Shown: positions 52,974 through 61,910, counted from the first letter of the stretch. The stretch is DNA of 64,000 nucleotides from Mucilaginibacter sp. SJ (GCF_028993635.1 NZ_CP118631.1:4340001-4404000); one strand, 5' to 3'. Notes: generated by a model from the sequence alone, not told the origin. Numbers and translations are program-made.

Positions 52974-53486
52974 ATGGTTGATTTTAATACTATTATATTA
53001 CAGTTTGCCGAACAGGGTGAAAAAACAGGGTGGACATACATTGAAATCCCGGCCGATGTGGCACAGGATATGAAACCCGGGAATAAAAAATCATTTCGTG
53101 TAAAGGGTAGGCTTGATGAGTTTGAGGTGCGCGGTATGGCCCTGATGCCTATGGGCGAAGGAAATTTTATCATGGCTTTGCGAAAAGAGATCTGTAAAGC
53201 CATCCACAAACATCGCGGCGCTATGCTCCGGGTGCGCCTTGAACCCGATGATGATTTTAAATACATTATTCCCGATGATCTGTTGGAGTGCTTTGAATAT
53301 GAACCTGAGGGTGGCGAGTTCTTCAACAGCCTTGCCGAAAGCCACCGGGGATATTTTATTAAATGGATAGAAAGTGCCAAAACTGAAGTCACCCGCGCTA
53401 ACCGAATAGCCAGCACTGTTAATGCCATGGTGCGCCGGATGGATTATGGGCAAATGCTGCGCGCCCAAAAAAAAGCAAGGGAGTAA
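52974..53486 (+). CDS. YdeI/OmdA-family protein with DUF1905 domain
   Basis: 170 residues. The N-terminal DUF1905 region (about 1-90) shows GWTYIEIPADVAQDMKPGNK and MALMPMGEGNFIMALRKEIC. The C-terminal part has the OmdA segment FFNSLAESHRGYFIKWIESAKT, then TRANRIASTVNAMVRRMD. Function poorly known. It lies ahead of the ModE-like regulator by about 47 bases and may be co-transcribed. Confidence 0.85.
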   Translation: MVDFNTIILQFAEQGEKTGWTYIEIPADVAQDMKPGNKKSFRVKGRLDEFEVRGMALMPMGEGNFIMALRKEICKAIHKHRGAMLRVRLEPDDDFKYIIPDDLLECFEYEPEGGEFFNSLAESHRGYFIKWIESAKTEVTRANRIASTVNAMVRRMDYGQMLRAQKKARE

Positions 53487-53533
53487 ATGTGTAATGTATC
53501 AACAGTAATAAATTGGGCGATTAACGATTATTA

Positions 53534-53869
53534 ATGGAAATCTCTTCATTTAAACTTAACGGTCGTATTTGGATAGAAATAGGCGAGGAAAAAGTACTTG
53601 GTCATGGTCGCGTTGAGTTACTTGAGCGGATCCATGCGTCGGGCTCCATCAGGCAGGCCGCGTTACAAATGAAAATGTCATACAAGCAGGCCTGGGATTT
53701 AGTTAACCACATGAACGATGGTTTTAAGCAGCCATTGGTAATTTCAAAAAGGGGAGGAAAAGGCGGCGGGGTGGCCTTGCTTACACCATTTGGGCAAGAG
53801 ATTATATCTCAGTTTAAAGATCTGCAGCAAAAATTCTTTCAATTTTTAGAGGAAAACAGCAAAAAGTAA
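53534..53869 (+). CDS. ModE-type winged-helix regulator (DNA-binding domain only)
   Basis: 111 residues. It aligns with the N-terminal half of ModE: RVELLERIHASGSIRQAALQ, then MSYKQAWDLVNHMN, and ISKRGGKGGGVALLTPFGQE. The molybdate-binding TOBE/Mop domains of ModE are missing, so it may respond through another partner or constitutively. A ModE-box-like palindrome lies 83-106 bases downstream of its stop, before the TonB receptor. Confidence 0.85.
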   Translation: MEISSFKLNGRIWIEIGEEKVLGHGRVELLERIHASGSIRQAALQMKMSYKQAWDLVNHMNDGFKQPLVISKRGGKGGGVALLTPFGQEIISQFKDLQQKFFQFLEENSKK

Positions 53870-53951
53870 AAGTTTTTGCTGTTTTATCATCAATGAATCG
53901 AAGATCAACATTGATAGCGGATTGATTTATCGAATCTATTCCGCATTTTTG

Positions 53952-53975
53952 CGTTATACTTTTTAAAACATAACG
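53952..53975. promoter_or_regulatory. ModE-box-like palindrome before the TonB receptor
   Basis: CGTTATACTTTT and TAAAACATAACG form an imperfect 24-bp palindrome (CGTTAT/ATAACG ends). Its half-site resembles the CGTTATA arm of E. coli ModE boxes as I recall them. It is 12 bases before the receptor start. Confidence 0.5.
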
Positions 53976-53986
53976 ATAGTTATTAT

Positions 53987-55993
53987 ATGAAAAAACAATT
54001 ACCCGTTTTAGCTCTGTTTTTTATTGTTTTAGTAATGTTTGGCCGTGACAAGGCTGCTGCTCAATCAGCAGATACGAGCAAGCGTGTTTTTAACCTTGGA
54101 CAGGTAAATATCGTTGGCCTAAAAGATAGCGTAAGGTCAAGTAAGCTCAATATCCACACCCTTAATTTGTATAACCGGTATGATGTTTCTCATGCGCTCA
54201 ACCTGTTGCCTGGTGTTATCCTTACCGCGGTAGGGCCGAGGAATGAATTGGCTATTAACGTTCGCGGTTTTGATATCAGGCAGGTACCCGTTTACCTGGA
54301 TGGTGTGCCGCTTTATGTGCCTTACGATGGCTATGTTGACCTTGCGCGGTATAATACCTTTAATTTATCAGAAATCATTGTATCCAAGGGATATTCATCT
54401 GTGCTGTTTGGCCCCAATGCCGAAGGCGGTGCTATCAACCTTATCAGCCGTAAACCCGCTAAGCCATTTGAATTGAATGCCGTTGCCGGTTACCTGAGCG
54501 GTGGTTACAGGCTTAATACCAATATTGGCGGTACTTTTGGTAAATTCTATTACCAGGTTTCAGCCTCGCAATTAAAACGTGACTATTTCCCGCTTTCTTC
54601 AAAGTTTACGCCTGTTAAAAATGAAGGCGGCGGTCATCGCGATAACTCATACAGCAATGACGTTGACCTGAGCGGTAAAATTGGTTTCACCCCAACAGCA
54701 TCACAAGAATACGCCGTTGGTTATACTTATCATCATGGTACAAAAGGTACGCCTGTTTATGCAGGAGATGATACCCAAAACTCTTTGTTTAAAAACCCGC
54801 GCTATTGGAAATGGCCAAACTGGGATACCCGCGGCCTGTACTTGTTGAGCAATAATAAACTTAACAGCACTAACGTGATCAAAACCCGTTGGTATTATGA
54901 TCGGTTTAAAAACGAGATTGATAGCTACGATAATGCATCATACAATACTATCACCAAGCCTTATGCCTTCAGAAGTATTTATGATGATTATACTTTAGGC
55001 GGCAACGTAACCTTTGAAAATACCGATCTGAAAAATAACAACTTCAGTGTAGCGGCTCATTTTAAACAGGATGTGCACCGTGAACACAATATTGGTGAGC
55101 CAACCCGCCGCGATGCCGACAACAACTTTTACATTGGCGCCGAGGATACCTATCATATAACACCGGCCTTGAAAGTAAACGCTGGCGTAGCTTATAACGA
55201 CAGGCGCAGCACTCAGGCCCAGCAATACACTAATAGTACTATCAGCGATTTACCTGCCAACAGCAACGGAGCCTGGAATGTTCAGGGCTTAATTCAATAT
55301 GATATTGATAATGCCAATTCGTTAAGTTTTTCGGTAGCGCGCAAAACAAGGTTCGCTACTATTAAAGACCGTTATTCTTACAAATTTGGCACAGCTATCC
55401 CTAACCCTGATCTGAAAGCCGAAGACGCATTGAATTATGATTTAAGCTATCATTCGCTTATTGGTGGTAAACTATCGATACAGGCATCGGGTTTTTACAG
55501 CAAAATTAATAACAGCATCCAGACTGTAAATAACGTAGCCGTTGACCCGGTAACCAAAGCAAACCAATCTCAGGTGCAAAATGTGGGCCGTGCCGAGTAT
55601 TACGGTGCCGAGTTTGCGGTTGGTTATCCAATTATTCCGCAATTGAAGGTTGACGCTAACTATACTTTAATAGTACGTAATAACCTTTCAGCCCCGAAAA
55701 TTCATTTTACTGATGTACCTAAAAATAAAATATTTGCATCCTTGCAGTATTCGCCGCTTGCCAAATTGTATTTCCTGGCATCTGAAGAGTACAACTCAAA
55801 AAAGTACAGCACCAGCTACGGTACAATATCAGGTGCATTTTATTTAACCAATGTAAAAGCGCACATTACATTGGTTAAGGGCTTTGCTATTGAAGGTGGT
55901 GTAAATAACCTTTTCGACAGGAATTATACCCTGGTTGAAGGTTATCCCGAAATGGGCCGGAATTACTTTGCTAACCTGATTTTTAACTACTAA
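53987..55993 (+). CDS. TonB-dependent outer-membrane receptor
   Basis: 668 residues with a signal peptide (LFFIVLVMFGRDKAAAQ). The plug domain (about 30-170) shows GQVNIVGLKD, HALNLLPGVILTAVGPRNEL, NVRGFDIRQVPVYLDGVPLY and SSVLFGPNAEGGAINLIS. The barrel follows, ending FNY with terminal aromatic residues. There is no carboxypeptidase-regulatory domain, so it is of the metal-chelate type rather than SusC. The ModE-like regulator gene upstream suggests a molybdate or tungstate link (inference). Confidence 0.9.
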   Translation: MKKQLPVLALFFIVLVMFGRDKAAAQSADTSKRVFNLGQVNIVGLKDSVRSSKLNIHTLNLYNRYDVSHALNLLPGVILTAVGPRNELAINVRGFDIRQVPVYLDGVPLYVPYDGYVDLARYNTFNLSEIIVSKGYSSVLFGPNAEGGAINLISRKPAKPFELNAVAGYLSGGYRLNTNIGGTFGKFYYQVSASQLKRDYFPLSSKFTPVKNEGGGHRDNSYSNDVDLSGKIGFTPTASQEYAVGYTYHHGTKGTPVYAGDDTQNSLFKNPRYWKWPNWDTRGLYLLSNNKLNSTNVIKTRWYYDRFKNEIDSYDNASYNTITKPYAFRSIYDDYTLGGNVTFENTDLKNNNFSVAAHFKQDVHREHNIGEPTRRDADNNFYIGAEDTYHITPALKVNAGVAYNDRRSTQAQQYTNSTISDLPANSNGAWNVQGLIQYDIDNANSLSFSVARKTRFATIKDRYSYKFGTAIPNPDLKAEDALNYDLSYHSLIGGKLSIQASGFYSKINNSIQTVNNVAVDPVTKANQSQVQNVGRAEYYGAEFAVGYPIIPQLKVDANYTLIVRNNLSAPKIHFTDVPKNKIFASLQYSPLAKLYFLASEEYNSKKYSTSYGTISGAFYLTNVKAHITLVKGFAIEGGVNNLFDRNYTLVEGYPEMGRNYFANLIFNY

Positions 55994-56100
55994 TTTTAAG
56001 ATAGGTTTTGTAGAAGTATTAGATAACAATAAGTGTTTGTCATTCTGAATAGAAGAAATCGAGATAAGTGAAGGTGGAACGACATTAGGTGTTGAGGGGC

Positions 56101-56147
56101 TGTCATGCTGAGTGTTTAAATCCGTGGCCTCTGAAGGTGAAATGACA
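56101..56147. repeat. TGTCATGCTGAGTG...ATGACA palindromic repeat, left of IS110
   Basis: A 47-base unit starting TGTCATGCTGAGTG and ending GAAATGACA. It matches the reverse complement of 57710-57756 with few mismatches. The gap 55994-56329 has no gene. Confidence 0.8.
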
Positions 56148-56150
56148 TAG

Positions 56151-56329
56151 ATTTGCTGAACCGTGCAGTGTGGCCGACCGAGTTATAGTGCTTATTGCCT
56201 GTTGCTGAGTATGGTTCCGAAGCAAGAGTCTGAAGGTATGGTACGATCCCTTGTGTGGGTGATTTGTCCGATGGGTAGCCTGTCTTTTCTTTAAACTCCT
56301 TCGGGCACGGTTTAAAAAGCGTTATAAGT
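56151..56329 (+). ncRNA. Candidate bridge RNA in the left end of the IS110 element
   Basis: Non-coding 5' end of the IS, about 180 bases, the size and place of the bridge RNA of IS621-type elements. ATGGGTAGCCTG at 56271-56282 repeats exactly at 57640-57651 just after the transposase stop, as expected of a donor-binding guide. Within it, TGCTGAGT (56203-56210) and TCTGAAGGT (56229-56237) match the flanking repeat and might be target guides. Folding not computed. Confidence 0.5.
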
Positions 56330-57628
56330 ATGGAAAAGATGCATTTTCATGCGGCAGGTATAGATATTGGAGCCCGCAAGGTATTTGTGGGTCTTGAAGG
56401 CCAGCCGGTTCGTTCGTTTGAGACTTTCACCAGTGATCTGGTATCACTTAAGAACTATTTATTGGAGCATAAGGTAAGTACAGTGGCAATGGAAGCCACA
56501 GGAGTATACTGGTATGTACTTTACGATATTCTTTTAGATGGGGGATTGGATGTGTGGCTTGTTGACGGAAGACAGACGCGCCAGTTACCAGGCAGGAAAA
56601 CAGATGTAAAAGATTGTCAGTGGATACAGCAATTGCATAGTTATGGCTTGCTGAACCGCTGTTATGTATCCGAAGGTCATATCAAAGAATTGCGTAGTTA
56701 CCAGCGCCTTCGTGAGGATCATCTTCGGAGTGCGGCCATGCATGTTCAGCACATGCAGAAGGCCTTAATAGAAATGAATATCCGTTTGCCGGAGGTATTA
56801 AGCCAGGTCCATGGAGTAAGCGGGATGGCGTTAATCGATGCGATACTGCAAGGCGAGCGAGATCCTGATAAGTTGTTTTCACTTTGCCATAAAAAGATCA
56901 GGGAGAATAAAGGGGAAGAGCTATTGAAAGCCCTGCAAGGTCATTATACAGCGCAAGGGCTTTTTGCATTAGGTCAGGCCTATAAGGCTTATGGTTTTTA
57001 TCAAGGCCAGATAATGGAATGCGACAGCCAGATTGATAGTGTTTTACAACGGATCAACAGGGATAAGAACCTGCCACCGGGAATAAGCGAAGGAAAACGC
57101 AAGGCGATCCGTCACAACAAACCTCATATCAACAACCTGGGAGATCATCTGTTAAAAATATTTGATGGTAAGGATGCAACTAAACTTCCGGGTATTACAG
57201 ATTACAACTGGTTACAGTTATACACAGAGGTGGGTTCGGATCTTAGCCGATGGCCAAGTGAAAAACATTTCACAAGCTGGCTTGGTTTATCTCCCGGCCA
57301 GGATCGTTCAGGGAAAAAGAACAAAAGTAAAAGTAAGGGTAAACCGGCCGTCGGGCAAATATTCAAACAAATGGCCCATGGATTATTGAACAGCAAGTAT
57401 ATCGGCTGGGGTTCATTTGCAAGAAGATTAAGGAGCAGAAAAGGTCCGGCAATAGCTATTAAAGCAACGGCCAGAAAACTGGCCGCTCAATACTGGCGTT
57501 TAATTGTAAAAGGAGCCGACTTTGTGGAAAAAGGGCTGCAAGCCTATGAAAATATCATTAAGGAACAGAAACAAAGGCGATTAGAGAAACTCGCCTTTGA
57601 ACTAAATAGGGAACTTGTACCTGCTTAA
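56330..57628 (+). CDS. IS110-family transposase (DEDD recombinase)
   Basis: 432 residues. The N-terminal RuvC-like DEDD domain shows D11 in AAGIDIGARKVFVGLEG, Glu in VAMEATGVYWY and the Asp pair in GRKTDVKDCQWIQQLHSYG. The C-terminal Tnp domain has KLPGITDYNWLQLYTEVGSD and the Ser motif TSWLGLSPGQDRSGKK. Complete and without frameshift, so probably active. It cuts and rejoins DNA with the help of a structured RNA in related elements. Start at 56330 or the Met three codons later. Confidence 0.95.
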   Translation: MEKMHFHAAGIDIGARKVFVGLEGQPVRSFETFTSDLVSLKNYLLEHKVSTVAMEATGVYWYVLYDILLDGGLDVWLVDGRQTRQLPGRKTDVKDCQWIQQLHSYGLLNRCYVSEGHIKELRSYQRLREDHLRSAAMHVQHMQKALIEMNIRLPEVLSQVHGVSGMALIDAILQGERDPDKLFSLCHKKIRENKGEELLKALQGHYTAQGLFALGQAYKAYGFYQGQIMECDSQIDSVLQRINRDKNLPPGISEGKRKAIRHNKPHINNLGDHLLKIFDGKDATKLPGITDYNWLQLYTEVGSDLSRWPSEKHFTSWLGLSPGQDRSGKKNKSKSKGKPAVGQIFKQMAHGLLNSKYIGWGSFARRLRSRKGPAIAIKATARKLAAQYWRLIVKGADFVEKGLQAYENIIKEQKQRRLEKLAFELNRELVPA

Positions 57629-57709
57629 ATTATTATGTCATGGGTAGCCTGCCGAAGGATGGGCCTCTGCACACGAGTCTTCGACAGGCTCAGACTGACA
57701 AGCCCTCTT

Positions 57710-57756
57710 TGTCATCTAACCTTCAGAGTCCATGGATTTAATCACTCAGCATGACA
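57710..57756. repeat. Inverted copy of the palindromic repeat, right of IS110
   Basis: Reverse complement of the 56101-56147 unit with a few mismatches (TGTCATCTAACCTTCAGAG ... CTGAGCATGACA-type ends). A stretch CTTCGACAGGCTCAGACTGA lies between it and the IS. Confidence 0.75.
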
Positions 57757-57850
57757 GTCTTTTTTAACCGTAGAACCCAGACTTACAGTTTTCAAAACTC
57801 CGTGAGTCTTCGTAAAGTAGTCTTCAACCCAACATCGTCAGAAGAATAGC

Positions 57851-58990
57851 GTGAGAAAAAGTCATATACAGTATAAACGATTACCTTTCCCGGGCACGGG
57901 TAAGGTCTGGTTTGTACCGTGTCTTTTACTTGTTGTAACGGCCTTAACCGCTTATATCGGTACAGAACCGGTTGGGCCCATAGGCGATTATGTATTTAAT
58001 TACCCGGCCAATTTTGGCAACAGGATCAATGTACCTGCCAATAATCCCACTACCCGGCAGGGTGTTTATTTAGGTCGATTACTTTTTTACGAGCCTAAAC
58101 TATCTGCAACCAATACTATATCATGTGGTAGTTGTCACCAGCAGGCAAAGGCATTTACCGATGGCAGGGCTTTAAGTATTGGTGTCAACAATGGGTTGGC
58201 AACGCGCAATTCCATGTCATTGGCTAACTTGCTATGGGCACGTAAATTCTTTTGGGACGGGCGGGCTGCAAGTCTTGAAAAGCAGGTCGCTTTCCCACTA
58301 ACCAATCCGCATGAAATGGGACAGGCTGTGGAAGTATCGGTCCAAAAACTGAACAGCACTAAACTATATCCCGGCCTGTTTAAAATTGTTTATGGCGATA
58401 GCACAATAACCGGTGAGCGCATAGCGAAAGCGATAGCCCAATTTGAACGTACGCTGATTTCCGCCAATTCCCATTATGATCAATACCTGCGCAATGCATA
58501 TAAACCCACTGATGATGAACTAAAAGGAATGGAACTCTTTAACCGTGGCCCAGACCCGAAAAAGGGAATCCGCGGAGCAAATTGTACCCATTGCCATGGC
58601 GGCCCTAAAACCTATCTTGAACTTTTTCATAACAACGGACTTGACAGCATTTCAAAAGACGAAGGCATGGCGGCATTCACTGGTTTGGTTACCGACAGGG
58701 GGCGTTTTAAAGTGCCAACCCTTCGCAATATTGCCTTAACCGCGCCATATATGCACGATGGCCGTTTTAAAACGCTCAACGAAGTTGTTGACCACTACAG
58801 CGAACATATTAAACAATCTGTATCACTAAGTGCTTTTTTGCAGGGCGAATCAAACGAAGTGGGTGGGAAGTCGTTAAAGTTATTGCCAAAAGAAAAAAAA
58901 CAACTGATAGCTTTTTTGAATATGCTTACCGATTCTACCTTTATAAGGGATAAGCGCTTTGCCGATCCACATCAATTAACAAAAAATTAA
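57851..58990 (+). CDS. Di-haem cytochrome c peroxidase / MauG family
   Basis: 379 residues from a GTG start. A hydrophobic N-terminal helix (about 19-39) exports or anchors it. Two haem sites are visible: SCGSCHQQAKAFTDG near 97 and NCTHCHGGPKTYLEL near 250. Family sequence RNSMSLANLLWARKFFWDGR and RVPTLRNI-type KVPTLRNIALTAPYMHDGRF are present. It reduces hydrogen peroxide or oxidises protein tryptophan in the periplasm. Followed by the molybdopterin-fold gene after 11 bases; both are separated from the ModE-like/TonB genes by the IS. Confidence 0.93.
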   Translation: MRKSHIQYKRLPFPGTGKVWFVPCLLLVVTALTAYIGTEPVGPIGDYVFNYPANFGNRINVPANNPTTRQGVYLGRLLFYEPKLSATNTISCGSCHQQAKAFTDGRALSIGVNNGLATRNSMSLANLLWARKFFWDGRAASLEKQVAFPLTNPHEMGQAVEVSVQKLNSTKLYPGLFKIVYGDSTITGERIAKAIAQFERTLISANSHYDQYLRNAYKPTDDELKGMELFNRGPDPKKGIRGANCTHCHGGPKTYLELFHNNGLDSISKDEGMAAFTGLVTDRGRFKVPTLRNIALTAPYMHDGRFKTLNEVVDHYSEHIKQSVSLSAFLQGESNEVGGKSLKLLPKEKKQLIAFLNMLTDSTFIRDKRFADPHQLTKN

Positions 58991-59001
58991 ACATCACGTC
59001 C

Positions 59002-59490
59002 ATGAAAAAATATACCCTTATACTGCTGCTATTGATAGCCGGTTTAACAACCCAGGCCCAAACAAAAGAAGCCGTAGTAAAAGTAACCGGAGAGGTAACA
59101 AACCCGCTTACCATTGGCAATGCCGATCTGCAGCAATACAAGCAAACAACAGTTACCCGTAAAGACCGCGACGGAAAAGACCACACCTACTCAGGTGTGA
59201 TAGTATCAGAGATCCTGGCAAAAGCCGGTGTTACCTTAGGTCCGGATTTGCGCGGTGAAAACCTGGCCAAATACCTGTTGGTAGAAGCCAGTGACGGCTA
59301 CCAGGTGCTTTTTGCCCTTGCCGAACTGGACAAAGGTTTTACCGACCGCGCTATTATCCTTGCTGATAAAGTTGATGGCCAACCCTTAGTCCCGGCTGAT
59401 GGGCCATTTCGCATCATTGTTCAGGATGAAAAGAAACCTGCGCGTTGTATAAAGCAGGTTACTGGGATGAAGGTGATGTTTGCGAAGTAA
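59002..59490 (+). CDS. Secreted sulfite-oxidase-fold (molybdopterin-binding-like) domain protein
   Basis: 162 residues with a signal peptide (LILLLLIAGLTTQAQ). The mature part (VVKVTGEVTNPLTIGNADLQ, KDHTYSGVIVSEILAKAG, LLVEASDGYQVLFALAEL, and VPADGPFRIIVQDEKKPARC) matches the oxidoreductase molybdopterin-binding fold. It is shorter than sulfite oxidase and the Mo-ligating Cys is not obvious. Co-transcribed with the cytochrome gene. Molybdenum cofactor binding is plausible, not proven. Confidence 0.8.
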   Translation: MKKYTLILLLLIAGLTTQAQTKEAVVKVTGEVTNPLTIGNADLQQYKQTTVTRKDRDGKDHTYSGVIVSEILAKAGVTLGPDLRGENLAKYLLVEASDGYQVLFALAELDKGFTDRAIILADKVDGQPLVPADGPFRIIVQDEKKPARCIKQVTGMKVMFAK

Positions 59491-59504
59491 GCTGCAATTT
59501 AATC

Positions 59505-59807
59505 CTACTCCACTTCTTCCATCAGGGTATTAAACATCACAAACTTTTCGTTAAATTTTTCCTGGTGGGTAGCCTGAAATTTGTGCAGGTGGTTCATGTA
59601 AAACTGCTGAAAATGCTCAATGCTATCAGCATTGTATTGAATACAGTAGGTAACCCCTTCGTTTGGCGAATCAATAACAGTCAGGATGCGGTACGAACTG
59701 AAATGCCCGGTAGCCATGATAGCCGGGATATGGATGGTTTTGATATAACTAAGCCATTCGTCATGAATGGTTTCGTCAATTATTATGGTATCGTTGTATA
59801 CAATCAT
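59505..59807 (-). CDS. DUF4286 family protein
   Basis: 100 residues. MIVYNDTIIIDETIHDEWLS and ATGHFSSYRILTVIDSPNEG, then SIEHFQQFYMNHLHKFQATH match DUF4286, a ferredoxin-like (ABM-type) fold. Cytosolic, function unknown. It converges on the molybdopterin-fold gene. Confidence 0.88.
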   Translation of the reverse strand: MIVYNDTIIIDETIHDEWLSYIKTIHIPAIMATGHFSSYRILTVIDSPNEGVTYCIQYNADSIEHFQQFYMNHLHKFQATHQEKFNEKFVMFNTLMEEVE

Positions 59808-59828
59808 GTTGTAAAATTAGTTATTTAA

Positions 59829-59942
59829 GTTGATTGGGTGAATGGTTGATTTAGTGAGTAGTTGATTACGTGATTGGTTGGCACACTCAGAACAGCAGCA
59901 ATTTAGACAACTACTCACCACTTAACCTAATCAACCACTCAC
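59829..59942. repeat. GTGAGTAGTTGATTAGG-type repeat with inverted arms
   Basis: GGTGAATGGTTGATTTAGTG on the left; TTAACCTAATCAACCACTCA inverted on the right. Same family as 19261-19400. It lies directly beyond the stop of the TPR gene. Confidence 0.65.
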
Positions 59943-59947
59943 CATAT

Positions 59948-61756
59948 TTAAGACGCATCCGGTTTATCGCCCCTTAATATTCTGAAACGTTTTCGGGCTT
60001 CGTTGATCCAGAGGCTGCCGGGATAATCGGTTATGATTTTCTGGTAGTAGTTCCTGGCAGTGGTTTTATCGTTTAGCCTGTTTTCATAAATATCGCCTAA
60101 CATAAATACGGCATCGTCGGCCCACAGGTCGGCGGGATGTTCTTCAAGTATTTTTTTCAGCAGGGGTACCGCGCCGGCATAATCCTTCTGCTGGATCAGG
60201 ATGCGCGATTTCGACATCATGATATCATCCTCTAAAGCATTATTCGGGAACTTTTTACCAATGCTGTCCAATATCATTACTGCCCTTTCGGGCCTTTGGG
60301 CAAAGATCTGCAGATCGGCCCGGGCGTACATTTTAAGCGCTGCCCCACTGCTATCGGCAGCAAGGTTATCCTGTATCAGCAACAACAGGTTAAGCGCATC
60401 ATTTGCTATTAATTGAGATGTGGCAACCTTCAGCACATCCAACTGGCCCTTTGCCCAGGTAAAATCGCCGGTGTAGTAGGCCATTTTCGCATTTCTGAAT
60501 AAAGCATCCTGCCCGATGGCTGTAGCCGGGAAATCTTTCTCAACCTGGCTGTAAAGCAGGGTGGCTTCCCAGGGTTGGTTGTTAAGCAGGTAAATATCGC
60601 CTAAATCAAGCTTACAATCGGCTAACAGGTTTGGCCTGATATCATTTAGCCTGGTAGCTTCTTCCAGCAGTTTTTGGGCGTCCTTAAGTTTGTGAAGCTT
60701 AAAGGCTTGCAGATTGGCCAGCTTTTGCATGGCAAAGGCGGTACTGCTGTTACGGCCAAATTCGGTGAGCAGGTCGTTATAATCCTTTTCAAGTCCAAGC
60801 AAATCTTCGGGCAGGTATTTGCCCGATGTTACTTTCAGGTTCTTAGTGTTGATTAATTCAATCTTTGAGGGGATGTATAAGGACGTTGTTTTCCCTTTGC
60901 TGATAATATATTCATAGCCGCGGATGGCTTCGTCATAAGCTTCATTGGCAATGAAGGTACGGCAAAGGTCATAGATGCTGTTACCATCGTCATTTTGCCG
61001 GCGACTTAAGGCAAGTGCCTGGTTAAGGGCCAGATCAAATTCTTTTTGCTGCAGGTATTGCCAGGTAAGCAGATCAGCATAAATGGTTTGCTGCGGATCT
61101 TTCTGAATGCGCCTCAGCAAAGCTGTTTTAAGCATATCATAATCGGCGCTACCCTCGTATACATTTGAAAAAGCGTTTTCGGCCTGGTTTATAAAATTGG
61201 GGTTTTGGGGTAAAAAGTTCAGGTATTCGTCGGTGAGGGATATTTTGTCGCGCTTAAAACGGTAAAGGTTAATAAGCTCATAAGTAAACATGTTATCATT
61301 TTTAAGCAGTTTCCGTCCCTGCTGAAAAATTTTGATCGCATAATCAGTATTAGCGCTTTGGTAAAACTGGGATGCCAGGGCAGCTATTTCACCCTGGTCG
61401 GCCGGGAGGCTTTTGATCAGGTCGTCATAAATAGCGTCGGCTTTGGCCATATTGCCTTCCTGTGTGTAAATGTTACCCAGCATTATAGCATACTGGTGGT
61501 CATCAGGATGGCGGCGGATCAGTTTTTTGGTGATGCTTTCGGCTTCATCAAATTTCTTAAGATTGAGCAGTGTATTTACGTATACACTGTAATAGTTCTC
61601 GTTGTTTTGCTTGTATAGCTTTTGATAAATTTCGAGCGCTTTTTGCGGTTCGCCGTTAGCATTGTATTGCTTGGCCAGCAACAGTTCATTGTCCTGTGCA
61701 AGCAGCCTGCTGCTAAAGCAAAAAGCAAGAATAATAACAATATATAAAACCCTCAT
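59948..61756 (-). CDS. Secreted tetratricopeptide-repeat protein
   Basis: 602 residues from ATG 61756, whose first residues (MRVLYIVIILAFCFSSRLLA) form a signal peptide; the longer frame to 61774 adds six unlikely residues. About ten or more TPR-like units follow (for example QKALEIYQKLYKQNNENYYS, DDHQYAIMLGNIYTQEGNMA, DAVFMLGDIYENRLNDKTTA). The ending TDYPGSLWINEARKRFRILR resembles outer-membrane assembly TPR proteins such as BamD/YbgF-type. Periplasmic scaffold likely. Confidence 0.85.
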   Translation of the reverse strand: MRVLYIVIILAFCFSSRLLAQDNELLLAKQYNANGEPQKALEIYQKLYKQNNENYYSVYVNTLLNLKKFDEAESITKKLIRRHPDDHQYAIMLGNIYTQEGNMAKADAIYDDLIKSLPADQGEIAALASQFYQSANTDYAIKIFQQGRKLLKNDNMFTYELINLYRFKRDKISLTDEYLNFLPQNPNFINQAENAFSNVYEGSADYDMLKTALLRRIQKDPQQTIYADLLTWQYLQQKEFDLALNQALALSRRQNDDGNSIYDLCRTFIANEAYDEAIRGYEYIISKGKTTSLYIPSKIELINTKNLKVTSGKYLPEDLLGLEKDYNDLLTEFGRNSSTAFAMQKLANLQAFKLHKLKDAQKLLEEATRLNDIRPNLLADCKLDLGDIYLLNNQPWEATLLYSQVEKDFPATAIGQDALFRNAKMAYYTGDFTWAKGQLDVLKVATSQLIANDALNLLLLIQDNLAADSSGAALKMYARADLQIFAQRPERAVMILDSIGKKFPNNALEDDIMMSKSRILIQQKDYAGAVPLLKKILEEHPADLWADDAVFMLGDIYENRLNDKTTARNYYQKIITDYPGSLWINEARKRFRILRGDKPDAS

Positions 61757-61910
61757 CTGTTCAAAAATAATCAATTAATAGGATTGCTTAAGCCGGTTTG
61801 CCATATTATTTATATAACGGTATATAAGGGTAAAATTGTAGTGACATCTTGATAACATCGAACTTATTTATCTAATTTGAGTACGTGAATAAAATAGGAT
61901 ACTTGTAGCT

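Larger units (their letters stand above)
56148..57651 (+). mobile_element. IS110-family insertion sequence, ends approximate
   Basis: One DEDD transposase gene with about 180 bases of non-coding 5' end and a very short 3' end. IS110 elements lack terminal inverted repeats, so the ends are set by the repeat unit on the left and the 12-base copy of ATGGGTAGCCTG (57640-57651) on the right. The long 5' and short 3' non-coding parts match the IS110 group rather than IS1111. Confidence 0.75.

Noticed and set aside
59445..59828. 127-codon frame on the plus strand
   Set aside because: Antisense to DUF4286, which has clear family sequence.
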